Shown here: piece by piece, positions 1-7,500 of the stretch | Layout: each line of letters begins with the position of its first letter | Numbering within the stretch: position 1 is the first letter of the stretch | Origin: JBEKLJ01 sp050010255 | GTDB taxonomy: Bacteria > Acidobacteriota > Terriglobia > Bryobacterales > Bryobacteraceae | Assembly: GCA_050010255.1 (NCBI GenBank) | Contig: JBEKLJ010000104.1 | Span: 1-12,127, forward strand | DNA length: 12,127 nt | Reading direction: 5' to 3' | Position numbers and translations under genes: made by a program | Notes under the pieces: generated by a model | The model's input: only the letters and a program-made list of their open reading frames with translations | What the model was told of the DNA's origin: nothing | Database searches by the model: none

Positions 1-1755
1 CCAGTTCGCGATGATCACATCCGTTTCGTGGACGCCCTCGAAGGGCAGGTCGCTCGCCCCCGCCGCTCGCTCCACGCCGGGCACCGCCTGAAGGCGCTCA
101 ACGGCAGCTTGCACGAAGCGGGCGGCGCTCTCCGCAGTCGGGTATGCCGGGAGAGGAAGCACGACCGACGTCGCGATCACGTTCTCGGTGCGTACGCCCG
201 CGTCCCCGTTCTGGAGGTTGAGCAGGCTGCGGAACATCAGCGAGGCGCCGCAGATCAGCACCAGAGAAACGGCGACTTCGCCGACAACGATGGCGCGGCG
301 CAACATGGCGCGGGAATCCGACGACCCGCGCGTGGCTTGGTTCAAGGACGCGCTCAAGGCGCCGGACGAAGTCCGCAGAGACGGCAGGAGACCAACCAGC
401 AGCGCGACCCCCAGAACGATTGCTCCGGCAAAAAAGAGGACGCTTGGATTCAGACCGACCTCGGCGGTGGACGGAAGAGAGAGAGACGTCAGCGGGAGCA
501 CGGCCCGCAGGAGCAGGTACGCCAGAGCCACGCCTGCCGCCCCTCCCAGAACGCATAAGGCCAGGCTTTCCGTCAGCAACTGCCCGATCAAGCGGCCACG
601 GCTGGCCCCCAGCGCGGCTCGCACCGCCATCTCCTTTGTTCGGGCCGCGCCCCTGGCCAGCAGCAGGTTCGCGACATTCGAGCAGGCGATGAGCAGGACC
701 ATGAGAACCGCTCCGAACGCCACATAGATCGACCGGCGAAGGCGGTTGCCCACGAGTTGCCGGCCGAAGGGATCAACGATGGCGGTCCATCCTTTCTTCC
801 AGGGCGGATTGACGCTCTCAAGACCGGCACTCACCTTGCGCATGTCTTCCCGAGCTTGCTCCAGGCTCACGCCGGCCCGTAGTCTGCCCACCACACGCAG
901 CCACATACTCTCGCGCGTAAGCTGGGCCGGCGTGAACACCAACGGCTTCCAGAACACCGCCACATCGCGATCAAAGCTGCCCGCCGGCAGAACCCCAATG
1001 ATGCGATGAGGTTCCCCGTCGAGAAGCAGGTCGCGGTTCAGAATATCGGCTGCGCCGCCGAACCGCTCCTGCCACGCCGAGTGGCTCAGCAGGACCACGC
1101 GGGCCGCCCCGGGCTGATCTTCCCCGGGTGCGAACGTGCGGCCGAGTTGAGCCCTGACGCCAAGCACCTTGAAGTAGTCGGCCGACACAAGCTCGCCCGC
1201 CAGGCGCATCGGCTCGCCACCCATCATGGTCGCGGCGCTCGTGGGACTTTCCGCCGACAGCGACTCAAACGCGGCGCTCAGCCGCTTCCAGTCCACGAAG
1301 TTCAGGGCGCTGGCGCCATAGCGGGTCGTGGCGTTCGGAGCTTCGTCTACCGTCACCATCCGCTCCGGTTCGGGGTAAGGGACAGGCTTCAACAGAACGG
1401 CGTCCACTACGCTGAACATGGCGGTATTCGCGCCAATGCCGAGCGCCAGCACTCCGACGGCGACGACGGCGAAACCGGGATCGCGCCGGAGCGAAGAGAG
1501 TCCGTAACGAAAGTCTCTCAGCAGCGTTTCGATCCACGGGAAACTCCGGCGATCGCGGTGCTCTTCCTTCACTTGTTCGATCCCTCCGAAGCTGCGGCGA
1601 GCGGCGAGGCGCGCTTCCTCGGGCGACAGGCCGCGTGCCACGGCGTCCCTTTCCGCCAGTTCCAGGTGGGCCAGGATCTCGCTCTCCAGTTCCCCGTCGA
1701 GACGCCGCTTGCGCATCAAGGCCAGCAGGCCCCCCACCGCCCTGCGAATGCTCAT
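1..1755 (-). CDS. ADOP-type permease (MacB/FtsX-like), 3' end beyond window
   Basis: I translated this frame by hand on the minus strand: it stays open for 585 codons to the left edge, so the C-terminal part is missing. Residues 1-70 form a cytoplasmic leader with the EARLAARRSFGG segment typical of acidobacterial duplicated orphan permeases. A first membrane helix lies at about 94-117 (LALGIGANTAMFSVV), followed by a MacB-type periplasmic domain at about 120-335. An FtsX-type membrane domain at about 342-460 contains ACSNVANLLLARGAAR and EMAVRAALGASRGRLIGQLL. A further helix at 487-508 begins the second half. Family members are usually around 800 residues, so about 200 are outside. The start ATG has GGAGG 7 bases upstream (1763-1767) and overlaps the PadR stop codon (ATGA), so translation is probably coupled. 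MacB relatives work with an ATPase in efflux or lipoprotein transport, but no ATPase gene is visible here and the substrate is unknown. Confidence 0.93.
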   Translation of the reverse strand, partial: MSIRRAVGGLLALMRKRRLDGELESEILAHLELAERDAVARGLSPEEARLAARRSFGGIEQVKEEHRDRRSFPWIETLLRDFRYGLSSLRRDPGFAVVAVGVLALGIGANTAMFSVVDAVLLKPVPYPEPERMVTVDEAPNATTRYGASALNFVDWKRLSAAFESLSAESPTSAATMMGGEPMRLAGELVSADYFKVLGVRAQLGRTFAPGEDQPGAARVVLLSHSAWQERFGGAADILNRDLLLDGEPHRIIGVLPAGSFDRDVAVFWKPLVFTPAQLTRESMWLRVVGRLRAGVSLEQAREDMRKVSAGLESVNPPWKKGWTAIVDPFGRQLVGNRLRRSIYVAFGAVLMVLLIACSNVANLLLARGAARTKEMAVRAALGASRGRLIGQLLTESLALCVLGGAAGVALAYLLLRAVLPLTSLSLPSTAEVGLNPSVLFFAGAIVLGVALLVGLLPSLRTSSGALSASLNQATRGSSDSRAMLRRAIVVGEVAVSLVLICGASLMFRSLLNLQNGDAGVRTENVIATSVVLPLPAYPTAESAARFVQAAVERLQAVPGVERAAGASDLPFEGVHETDVIIANW

Positions 1756-2099
1756 GACGACGCCTCCAGGAAGCGGGTTACCAAGGCCGTTGCCTTCTCC
1801 CAGTTCGCTACCTCGATCAGCAGTTGCTTCCGCCCGGACTTGGTCAGCGAATAGAACTTGACCTTCCGATTGGTTTCCGAAATCCCCCAGTCCGTGCTGA
1901 TCCAGCCTTCTTGCTGGAGGCGGATGAGGGCGGGATAAACAGAGCCCTGGCTCAACTGCAGGGAATCGCCGGCGACCTGCTCGATGCGCCGGGCGATGGC
2001 GTAGCCGTGCATCGTCCCCAGCGTTTCCAAGGTCTTCAGTATGAGGAGATCCAGCGTCCCATAGGGAACTTCCGCTTGTTGTTTGGCCGGTGTATTCAT
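1752..2099 (-). CDS. PadR-family transcriptional regulator
   Basis: This is a 115-residue winged-helix regulator of the short PadR subfamily. Residues 13-30 (YGTLDLLILKTLE) and GTMHGYAIARRIE form the first helices. QGSVYPALIRLQQEGWI at about 51-67 is the recognition-helix signature of PadR proteins, and YSLTKSGRKQL at about 83-93 is the wing and following helix. The short C-terminal helix is the usual dimerisation element. A ribosome binding site GGAG lies 7 bases before the ATG. The gene overlaps the downstream ADOP permease by 4 bp, an arrangement common in Acidobacteriota, where a PadR regulator precedes the permease. It most likely represses its own operon, perhaps through the dyad at 2168-2195. 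The inducer is unknown. Confidence 0.95.
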   Translation of the reverse strand: MNTPAKQQAEVPYGTLDLLILKTLETLGTMHGYAIARRIEQVAGDSLQLSQGSVYPALIRLQQEGWISTDWGISETNRKVKFYSLTKSGRKQLLIEVANWEKATALVTRFLEASS

Positions 2100-2167
2100 T
2101 TCTCCGCTCCAGGAGGAGTCTTCCGAAGCGCCCCGCCCGACGGGTTCGCGCTCAGGTGTGATTCAGA

Positions 2168-2195
2168 CATGTCTACTATCGACAGCTATAGCATG
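2168..2195. promoter_or_regulatory. Candidate PadR operator/promoter dyad
   Basis: An AT-rich patch in otherwise GC-rich DNA, about 70-95 bp upstream of the PadR start. It contains an imperfect 16-bp dyad, CTATCGACAGCTATAG (2176-2191), with CTAT/ATAG arms, and the perfect octamer palindrome GCTATAGC (2185-2192). CATG occurs at both outer ends. PadR regulators bind short AT-containing dyads in their own promoters, so position and symmetry fit autoregulation. A TTGACG lies upstream on the minus strand (about 2214-2219), but no -10 box at good spacing is evident. This is inference from position and symmetry only. Confidence 0.35.
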
Positions 2196-2337
2196 GCATA
2201 GCTGCCGGCATGGCGTCAAGAGGGTTTTGAGCGTAACGGCTGGGGGACGCCGCCAGTTCCTGGAAAGACGCCGGGGCCTGGATTCTGCGCGGCCAAATCT
2301 GTCTGGCCCCGGTTTTTGGCATCCACGGCGCGCGGCG

Positions 2338-4176
2338 TCAGCGCCGGAACGGGTACGCACCCGGCGAGCGCGCCTCCTCCTCGCTCCAGCCCAGGAGCTT
2401 GCGGACGTCCGCGGGGACGAGGCCCGGCGTTCCCGGAAGCGCGTCGAGCAGCTCGTACCGGCCGAGGTCCGGGCCCTTGAAGATCGACCGCGGAGTCCGA
2501 TCGAGCTGCCGTCCGCTAGCCTCGAACGCCGGCGCCAGCTTGCGGAACTCGTCGAGCGACCCGAGCGTGGAGACGCAACTGTCGGTGGCCGCGGGGCTCC
2601 ACAGGATGAGAGGCGGCGCCGCGGCGGCCGCGCCCGGCAAGGCTGCGCGCACGTAGACGTTGCCATCGACCTCTTTCGCCTGCGGGCGCGGGAGCTTCGT
2701 GCAGAGCGGCGCCGGCTGCTCGAACTGCAACAGCGGCCCGCGGTAGGCCTCACTCGCCACCATCAGGTTGTTCACGAACACGTGGCCCTCGCGCTGGTCC
2801 ACGTCCGGGCCCGTGGCGGGATGCCAGCCGAAGTGGTCGCCGGTCGCGCTCCGGGCGGTGCGCCCGAACGATGCCGGCGTGTCCACGAACGTGTTGTTGT
2901 ACACTCGCGCGTCGGCGGAGTTCAGTATCCACATGCCCTTCCCGCAGCGGACGAAGACGTTGCCCGCCACGGTCGCCCCTCGTGAAATCTCCAAGAAGAA
3001 GCCGACCAGCGCCCCCTCGACCCAGTTGTTCACGAACACAGCGTCGCGGTTGCCGACGTCGTACCAGACGCCGTTCGAGTAGGGCTGCTCAATGATGAGG
3101 TTGTCGCGGCAGGTGACGCGGCGCGTCTGGTTGAAGATCTTGATCGCGGCCGGGTAGTAGCCGGTGAGCTGCTCGATGTTGTTCCGCCGGACGATGTTCC
3201 TCTCCAGGAGGACGTCGGACGACGCCATGACGTAGATCCCTTCCGTGCTGGTGTCGCTGACGAGCGAGTTCCGGATGATGAGGCCGTCCCCGCGGAAGTA
3301 GCCGGCCACGCGCGAGCAGTAGGTGATGGTCACGTTCTCCAGCACCGTGCCCACCACCTCCTTGCCGAAGGTGGCGGGATCCGCTGGGCCCACGGGCTCG
3401 TCAGTGGGCTCGTCGGCGACGGTTAAGCGCTTCTTGCCCTCAATCTCGAGCGCGCGGAAGGCGTACTGCGTGAACGTGATCCCGCGGATGAGGGGGCCCT
3501 TGCGATCCGACGTCTTGCCGTGGGCCGGACCAGTGGTTCGAACCAGCGCGCTGTCGAAGGCCGTGATCTCGACCAGCCGATTCGCGGGATCGACGCCGAT
3601 GTACACGTAGCCGCCCTGGTAGTCGATGTAAAACGAATGGGCGTCGAGCTCTCCCTCCCAACCCGCCGACTTCAGCAGCTCGCCGTCGACGAACACCATG
3701 TCGTTGTTGAACCGGTGGAGCGGCGTCAGCATGCCCTCGCGTTCGCGCCGCCACCACGGCTGGGGCGCGGCCGGGAACAGCCGCGTCCAGGAGGTCCTCC
3801 AGAGGTTGTTGCGCAGCGCCTCCCACTTGGTCGCGACTTGCGTGCCCTTGAGGATCGGCCGTTCGCCGGCGTACGGCTGGAGCGTGATGCCCTGGTTGAG
3901 GATGAGGCCGCCCGTGCGGTAGACGCCCCCGCGCATGATGATCGCGTCGCCGGTGACGACCCGCTCGATGGCCGCCTCGAGCGTCGTCGGTTCTGCGAGC
4001 GCCGTCCCCGGGGAGCCGGCCTTTCCATCGGGTGCGACGTAATAGACGTGCGCGGCCCTCGGGATCTCGTAGCGCTGATCGATCGGACCGTAGGGCCCGC
4101 CGGACGGCTGCGCGTACCCCGGCGCGGCCGCGAAGAGAAAAAGGCCACAGAGACACAGGCACACGGCGGATTTCAT
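2338..4176 (-). CDS. Secreted right-handed parallel beta-helix protein
   Basis: The gene encodes 612 residues. Residues 1-22 are a Sec signal peptide (MKSAVCLCLC start, hydrophobic core, cleavage near GYA-Q). YYVAPDGKAGSPGTALAEP at about 45-63 and the following PTTLEAAIERVVTGDAIIMRGGVY type segment match the first turn of pectate-lyase-like/DUF1565-like beta-helix proteins. Residues of about 290-440 show regular turns rich in asparagine (ERNIVRRNN, CRDNLIIEQ, VFVNNWVEG, VAGNVFVRC, VYNNTFVDT), the hallmark of the stacked Asn ladder in right-handed beta-helices. The protein ends with a GAYPF-type motif seen at the end of such proteins. Such proteins are exported and often bind or cleave acidic polysaccharides; I see no catalytic signature that fixes a substrate. 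No good Shine-Dalgarno sequence precedes the ATG. A TAGAAT -10-like box only 9 bases upstream (4185-4190) might give a leaderless message. It is divergent from the TPR/VWFA operon. Confidence 0.88.
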   Translation of the reverse strand: MKSAVCLCLCGLFLFAAAPGYAQPSGGPYGPIDQRYEIPRAAHVYYVAPDGKAGSPGTALAEPTTLEAAIERVVTGDAIIMRGGVYRTGGLILNQGITLQPYAGERPILKGTQVATKWEALRNNLWRTSWTRLFPAAPQPWWRREREGMLTPLHRFNNDMVFVDGELLKSAGWEGELDAHSFYIDYQGGYVYIGVDPANRLVEITAFDSALVRTTGPAHGKTSDRKGPLIRGITFTQYAFRALEIEGKKRLTVADEPTDEPVGPADPATFGKEVVGTVLENVTITYCSRVAGYFRGDGLIIRNSLVSDTSTEGIYVMASSDVLLERNIVRRNNIEQLTGYYPAAIKIFNQTRRVTCRDNLIIEQPYSNGVWYDVGNRDAVFVNNWVEGALVGFFLEISRGATVAGNVFVRCGKGMWILNSADARVYNNTFVDTPASFGRTARSATGDHFGWHPATGPDVDQREGHVFVNNLMVASEAYRGPLLQFEQPAPLCTKLPRPQAKEVDGNVYVRAALPGAAAAAPPLILWSPAATDSCVSTLGSLDEFRKLAPAFEASGRQLDRTPRSIFKGPDLGRYELLDALPGTPGLVPADVRKLLGWSEEEARSPGAYPFRR

Positions 4177-4199
4177 ATGGCATCATTCTACCCGAAGCA

Positions 4200-4240
4200 T
4201 GCGCCTCCGCGGCCAGTCTGCTTCAGGGTTGGGAGGCGCA
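4200..4240. repeat. 9-bp perfect inverted repeat in divergent intergenic region
   Basis: TGCGCCTCC at 4200-4208 is followed after 23 bases by its exact reverse complement GGAGGCGCA at 4232-4240. It lies 24 bp upstream of the beta-helix start codon and about 280 bp before the TPR operon. It could be a protein-binding dyad controlling the beta-helix promoter or a hairpin in its leader. It lacks a T-tract, so it is not a terminator. Confidence 0.45.
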
Positions 4241-4378
4241 GGTTTCCGGACGTCAACGTTGAGTCGGTCGCGGGCATCCCCGAAAACAGCATCGACGCGG
4301 CGGACCAGGCTTCCGAGCCGGCGCCGCCCGCGGGCGCCGTGCGGAAACCGCTCACGCGCCAGCCCAGCGCGCGGCAGG

Positions 4379-4461
4379 CGGGCGCCGGGCTTCGGCAGCG
4401 GGTCAGTTTCCGGTATAGCGACTACGTGGCCAAGTGGGATTCGCGGACCCTTGCGCGTTTA
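4379..4461 (+). repeat. Diverged solo copy of the ADOP-associated repeat (copy 4)
   Basis: Bases 4379-4439 align without gaps to 11905-11965 in repeat copy 2 with about 51 of 61 positions identical by hand count. Shared blocks are CGGGCGCCGGGCTTCGG at the left, TCCGGTAT in the middle and GGCCAAGTGGGA at the right. After a likely internal deletion, TTGCGCGTTTA (4451-4461) resembles the copy 1/2 right end TTGCGCACCTA. Bases 4325-4336, just upstream, are a 12-bp perfect GC-rich palindrome. The copy points toward the TPR gene and ends 59 bp before its -10 box, just as copy 1 lies upstream of the methyltransferase promoter. The rest of the 365-bp region 4177-4541 holds the 9-bp inverted repeat and the -10 box, and nothing else I can identify. 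Confidence 0.75.
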
Positions 4462-4519
4462 TCGGCACCGATCCTGGCCTGGGGCGGCGCGCTCGGCCCA
4501 CCACGACTCAAGATCCGAC

Positions 4520-4525
4520 TATAAT
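4520..4525 (+). promoter_or_regulatory. Consensus -10 box of the TPR/VWFA operon
   Basis: A perfect TATAAT, followed by TG, lies 16 bases before the chosen start codon in GC-rich surroundings. No convincing TTGACA-like -35 box is found 16-18 bases upstream. The predicted transcription start is about 4532, so the leader would be only about 10 nt and has no Shine-Dalgarno sequence. Essentially the same sequence (TATAATTG) occurs at 10981, before the methyltransferase-like gene. Confidence 0.6.
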
Positions 4526-4541
4526 TGTGCCATTCAACGCC

Positions 4542-7500
4542 ATGCAGCCGAGGTCCTGCCATGTTCTTTGGCCGCTGATCGCACTCGCCGCTGTCAGCCA
4601 TGCCCAACCGATCCTGACGCGTGCCCCCGAGACTCCGGAGGCAATAATCACCCAGGTGCGCACGTTCCGTGGACGTGCCGCGGTTCGTGTGACGCCCGTC
4701 ACGCCAGCGCCTTCCGTGGTCTTCGCGATCGCCACAGATTTCCTAAGCACGGAACAGTTAGACGGGGTCAAGAAGTCGATCCTCGATTTCTACAGGGCTT
4801 CGAAGGGCCAGGTGCCCACGAGACTGGCGGTGCTAAATCCGGGCCTCTCAGGCGTGGCTGGGCCTGTCAAGACGCGCGCGCAATTGGTTGCCGCCCTACG
4901 TGAAATCACGCTGGGCGACGCGCCTGCGGATCCAACGCTGCCGCTGCGGTTTTTCTCTACGTTGGGCGAGACGCTGCAACCGCTCGGAGGCGATTGGGCT
5001 GTCGTAGTCCTGACTGGCGATTTCCCCACGCTTCCCGCTGAACTCACGCCCTACGCCGGCGCGTTGCTGTCCGCTCGAGCCACAGCCAATCGCCAGCGCC
5101 TCTTTGTGTGGAACCTCGGCGCCTCGCTGCCCGCCCAGCTGGGCGCGGCCATGGACCAAACGGCCGGGCTGACGATCCACAACCCGCCTGAGGAAATACT
5201 TCAGGAATTCACTCAGGACAGGCAGAACCTCGTTGAGTTGGACTGGGACCGCCCCGCGCTCACCCGGGGCTTTCACTTTTACGAGGCGCAACTGTTGAAT
5301 GCCGCTGGACAGGTGCAGCGCACGCTGCCCTCGATCGCACAGGCGCCGGAGTTCGCACTGCCCGGCCTCGAACGCTATGCCGAATCGCTCTCGCACGTCG
5401 CCGCGTCGCGTTCCGCGCTGGCGGTGGAAGCACTCACCGAAACGAACGCTTCCGGCGCGCGGACGCATCTCGATGCGGCCCTAGCCCTGAATCCACGCGA
5501 TGCTTCCGCGTTACAGCTCGCCGCCGATCTCTATGACCGGCTGAGAGACTTCAAAACGGCTGCATCGCTCACCAGCCTGCTCGTAGAACTACAGCCGCTG
5601 GACGGCCGATTATCCCAGACCTTGGGGCATCGTTGGTTTCTAGCGGGCGATCTCGACGAGGCACAGAAGGCACATCTGCGCGCCCGCGAGCTGGAGTACA
5701 AGACGCCCGAAGGCGCGGCTGAGCTGGGCATAATCCACGCCGCGCACAACGACCCTCGCGGCGCCCTGCCGTATTTCGAGGAGAGCCTGGCAGCCCAACC
5801 GGCAAACCAGGCGCTCTGGTTTGCTCGCGCCGACGCAAGCGCGAAACTCGGCGATTGGAGCCGCCAGGCCGAGTCGCTCGAAAAGGGCGTCGCGCCTGGC
5901 GGAAACGTTTCGGAGCGCCGCACATCGCTGGTGCGGCTGCTGCTCGACCACCAGGAAACACAGCGGGCGGCGGCGCAGATTGAGCCCGGTCTCCGCGAAC
6001 TGGGCGCGGAAGCCGAGCCGCATGCGGTTTGGGCGGGCTTCCTCGAGGAACTCAAGCGGCCCGGCGACGCGCTCGCCGTGTGGCGAAAAGCGAGCGCGCT
6101 CGCGCCCGAACGGGAAGACGTCCGTTACGCGATTGCCCGGCTTGTCTTCGCCGCCGGCGACATGCGCGCCGCACAGACCGAAGCCGAATCCGGGCTCGCC
6201 GTCGCTCGAACGTCGGCTCGCATTTTCCTCATCAAAGCGCGGGCACTCGAGGCACAGGGCCGCATTCTCGAAGCCCGGCTCGAGATTAAGCGCTTCGCTC
6301 CCGGCTCCGAGGACGTGGAGTTGATCCGGCACGCCGCCTGGATGGAGGACCTCTATGGCCGCGAGGCGCCCGCTGCCTATCAACGCCTCGCGGGCGTCGA
6401 ATCATCGAGCGCCGTTTTGCAGCGCGGATTGAAGGTCGCTCTGCGCGATAACGATCTGCCGCGAGCGGGCTGGTTCGCCGAGAAGCTGAGCGCCGCGGGC
6501 CAGCGGGAGGCGGCGGCGATTGCTACACCGGGCGTTGCGGGTGTGCGAAGCGAGGTGCTGCTGCCAGGCGGTCACGACGCGCTTATGTTCATCGCGCGCG
6601 GCCAGGGAGGTTCGTCGCTGGATCACTTTTTCGTGGACTACGCAAAGGCCATCCTCCTCGGCCACCCCAAGGGCAATCCACGTGCGGGGCAGGAGTTCTC
6701 GGCCACGTTGCGCGACTATTTTCAGCGTCTCCAGGAGTTGTGCACGCTCGGCCAGCCGTCGTCCGGAGACCAGCGGGTGACGCGGCTGGTGCTGTCGGTG
6801 ACCGATAAGAAGCAGCGCAGGCAAACCGAACGCGCCCTCAACCTCCTGGGATGGAAGGTGCGCGCCAACAAGGGCGATATCACGGTCGAGTTCGGCGAGA
6901 AGAGCGCGCAGGCCCGCAAGCAAGACATGGCCTCGGCGCTCGGCATCGACCAGGTAGGCATGCAGGACGCCTTCGCGGAAGGCAGAGCATACACGCTCGA
7001 GATCCCATGGGAGCGCGTACCGATCGTGCTCGATGAGCAAACCTGGCGCGACGAGTTTTACGCCAAGGAGAAGGCCTTCGGAGGGCTGGCGGAGGTGATG
7101 GCAAGGGACATCAATCTGGCGCGCCTCTACGCCGGGCTGAGCGTCCTGGACGCGGAAACGGCACGCGTGGTAACGCAATCGTTCGGCCTGCACGTGCTGG
7201 CGCAACATTACAGCGAGCAGATGATCGCCCACGCCTCGTCTCTCGCCATAGAGAACAACGCCGCGGCGGTGCCGGGCGGACCCGAGGCGTTCGGCGCCTG
7301 GGCGCATTTGGCAGGAGCGGACCCGCGCCAGCCTGGCCGGTTCTTCCGCGCGCTTTTCGAGAGAAACGACGGCGACCTTCTCGCATACTACAGCACGCTG
7401 GCCGGGCTCGACCTCGAACACCAGCGTTTCTACACGCGCTCTTCGGCGCGCCTAGCGAAGTTTTACGACCTGTACCGGGAATCACCGGATAATGCGCGCG

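Noticed and set aside
1006..1854. Open frame of 282 codons on the plus strand over the permease and PadR genes
   Set aside because: Antisense shadow; the minus strand gives uninterrupted, family-typical ADOP and PadR proteins.
2291..2320. Hairpin GGCCA/TGGCC (2291-2308) followed on the plus strand by CCGG and TTTTT as a terminator
   Set aside because: Only a 5-bp stem. The T-run is on the plus strand where no gene ends, and the minus-strand beta-helix transcript gets no T-tract after it.
2083..2985. Open frame of 300 codons on the plus strand, antisense to the beta-helix gene
   Set aside because: Arg/Ala/Val-rich low-complexity translation without domains. It starts inside the PadR start region and is explained by the GC-rich codon bias of the minus-strand gene, whose protein is clearly real.
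3520..4524. Open frame of 334 codons on the plus strand overlapping the beta-helix N-terminus and the intergenic region
   Set aside because: Same reason: antisense shadow of the beta-helix signal peptide and first turns, continuing into repeat DNA. No ribosome binding site or recognisable domain.
4434..4541. A 36-codon N-terminal extension of the TPR protein
   Set aside because: It covers the end of the repeat copy and the TATAAT box, and would bury the signal peptide. The ATG at 4542 gives a normal Sec signal. An in-frame GTG at 4527 is possible but lies at the predicted transcription start.
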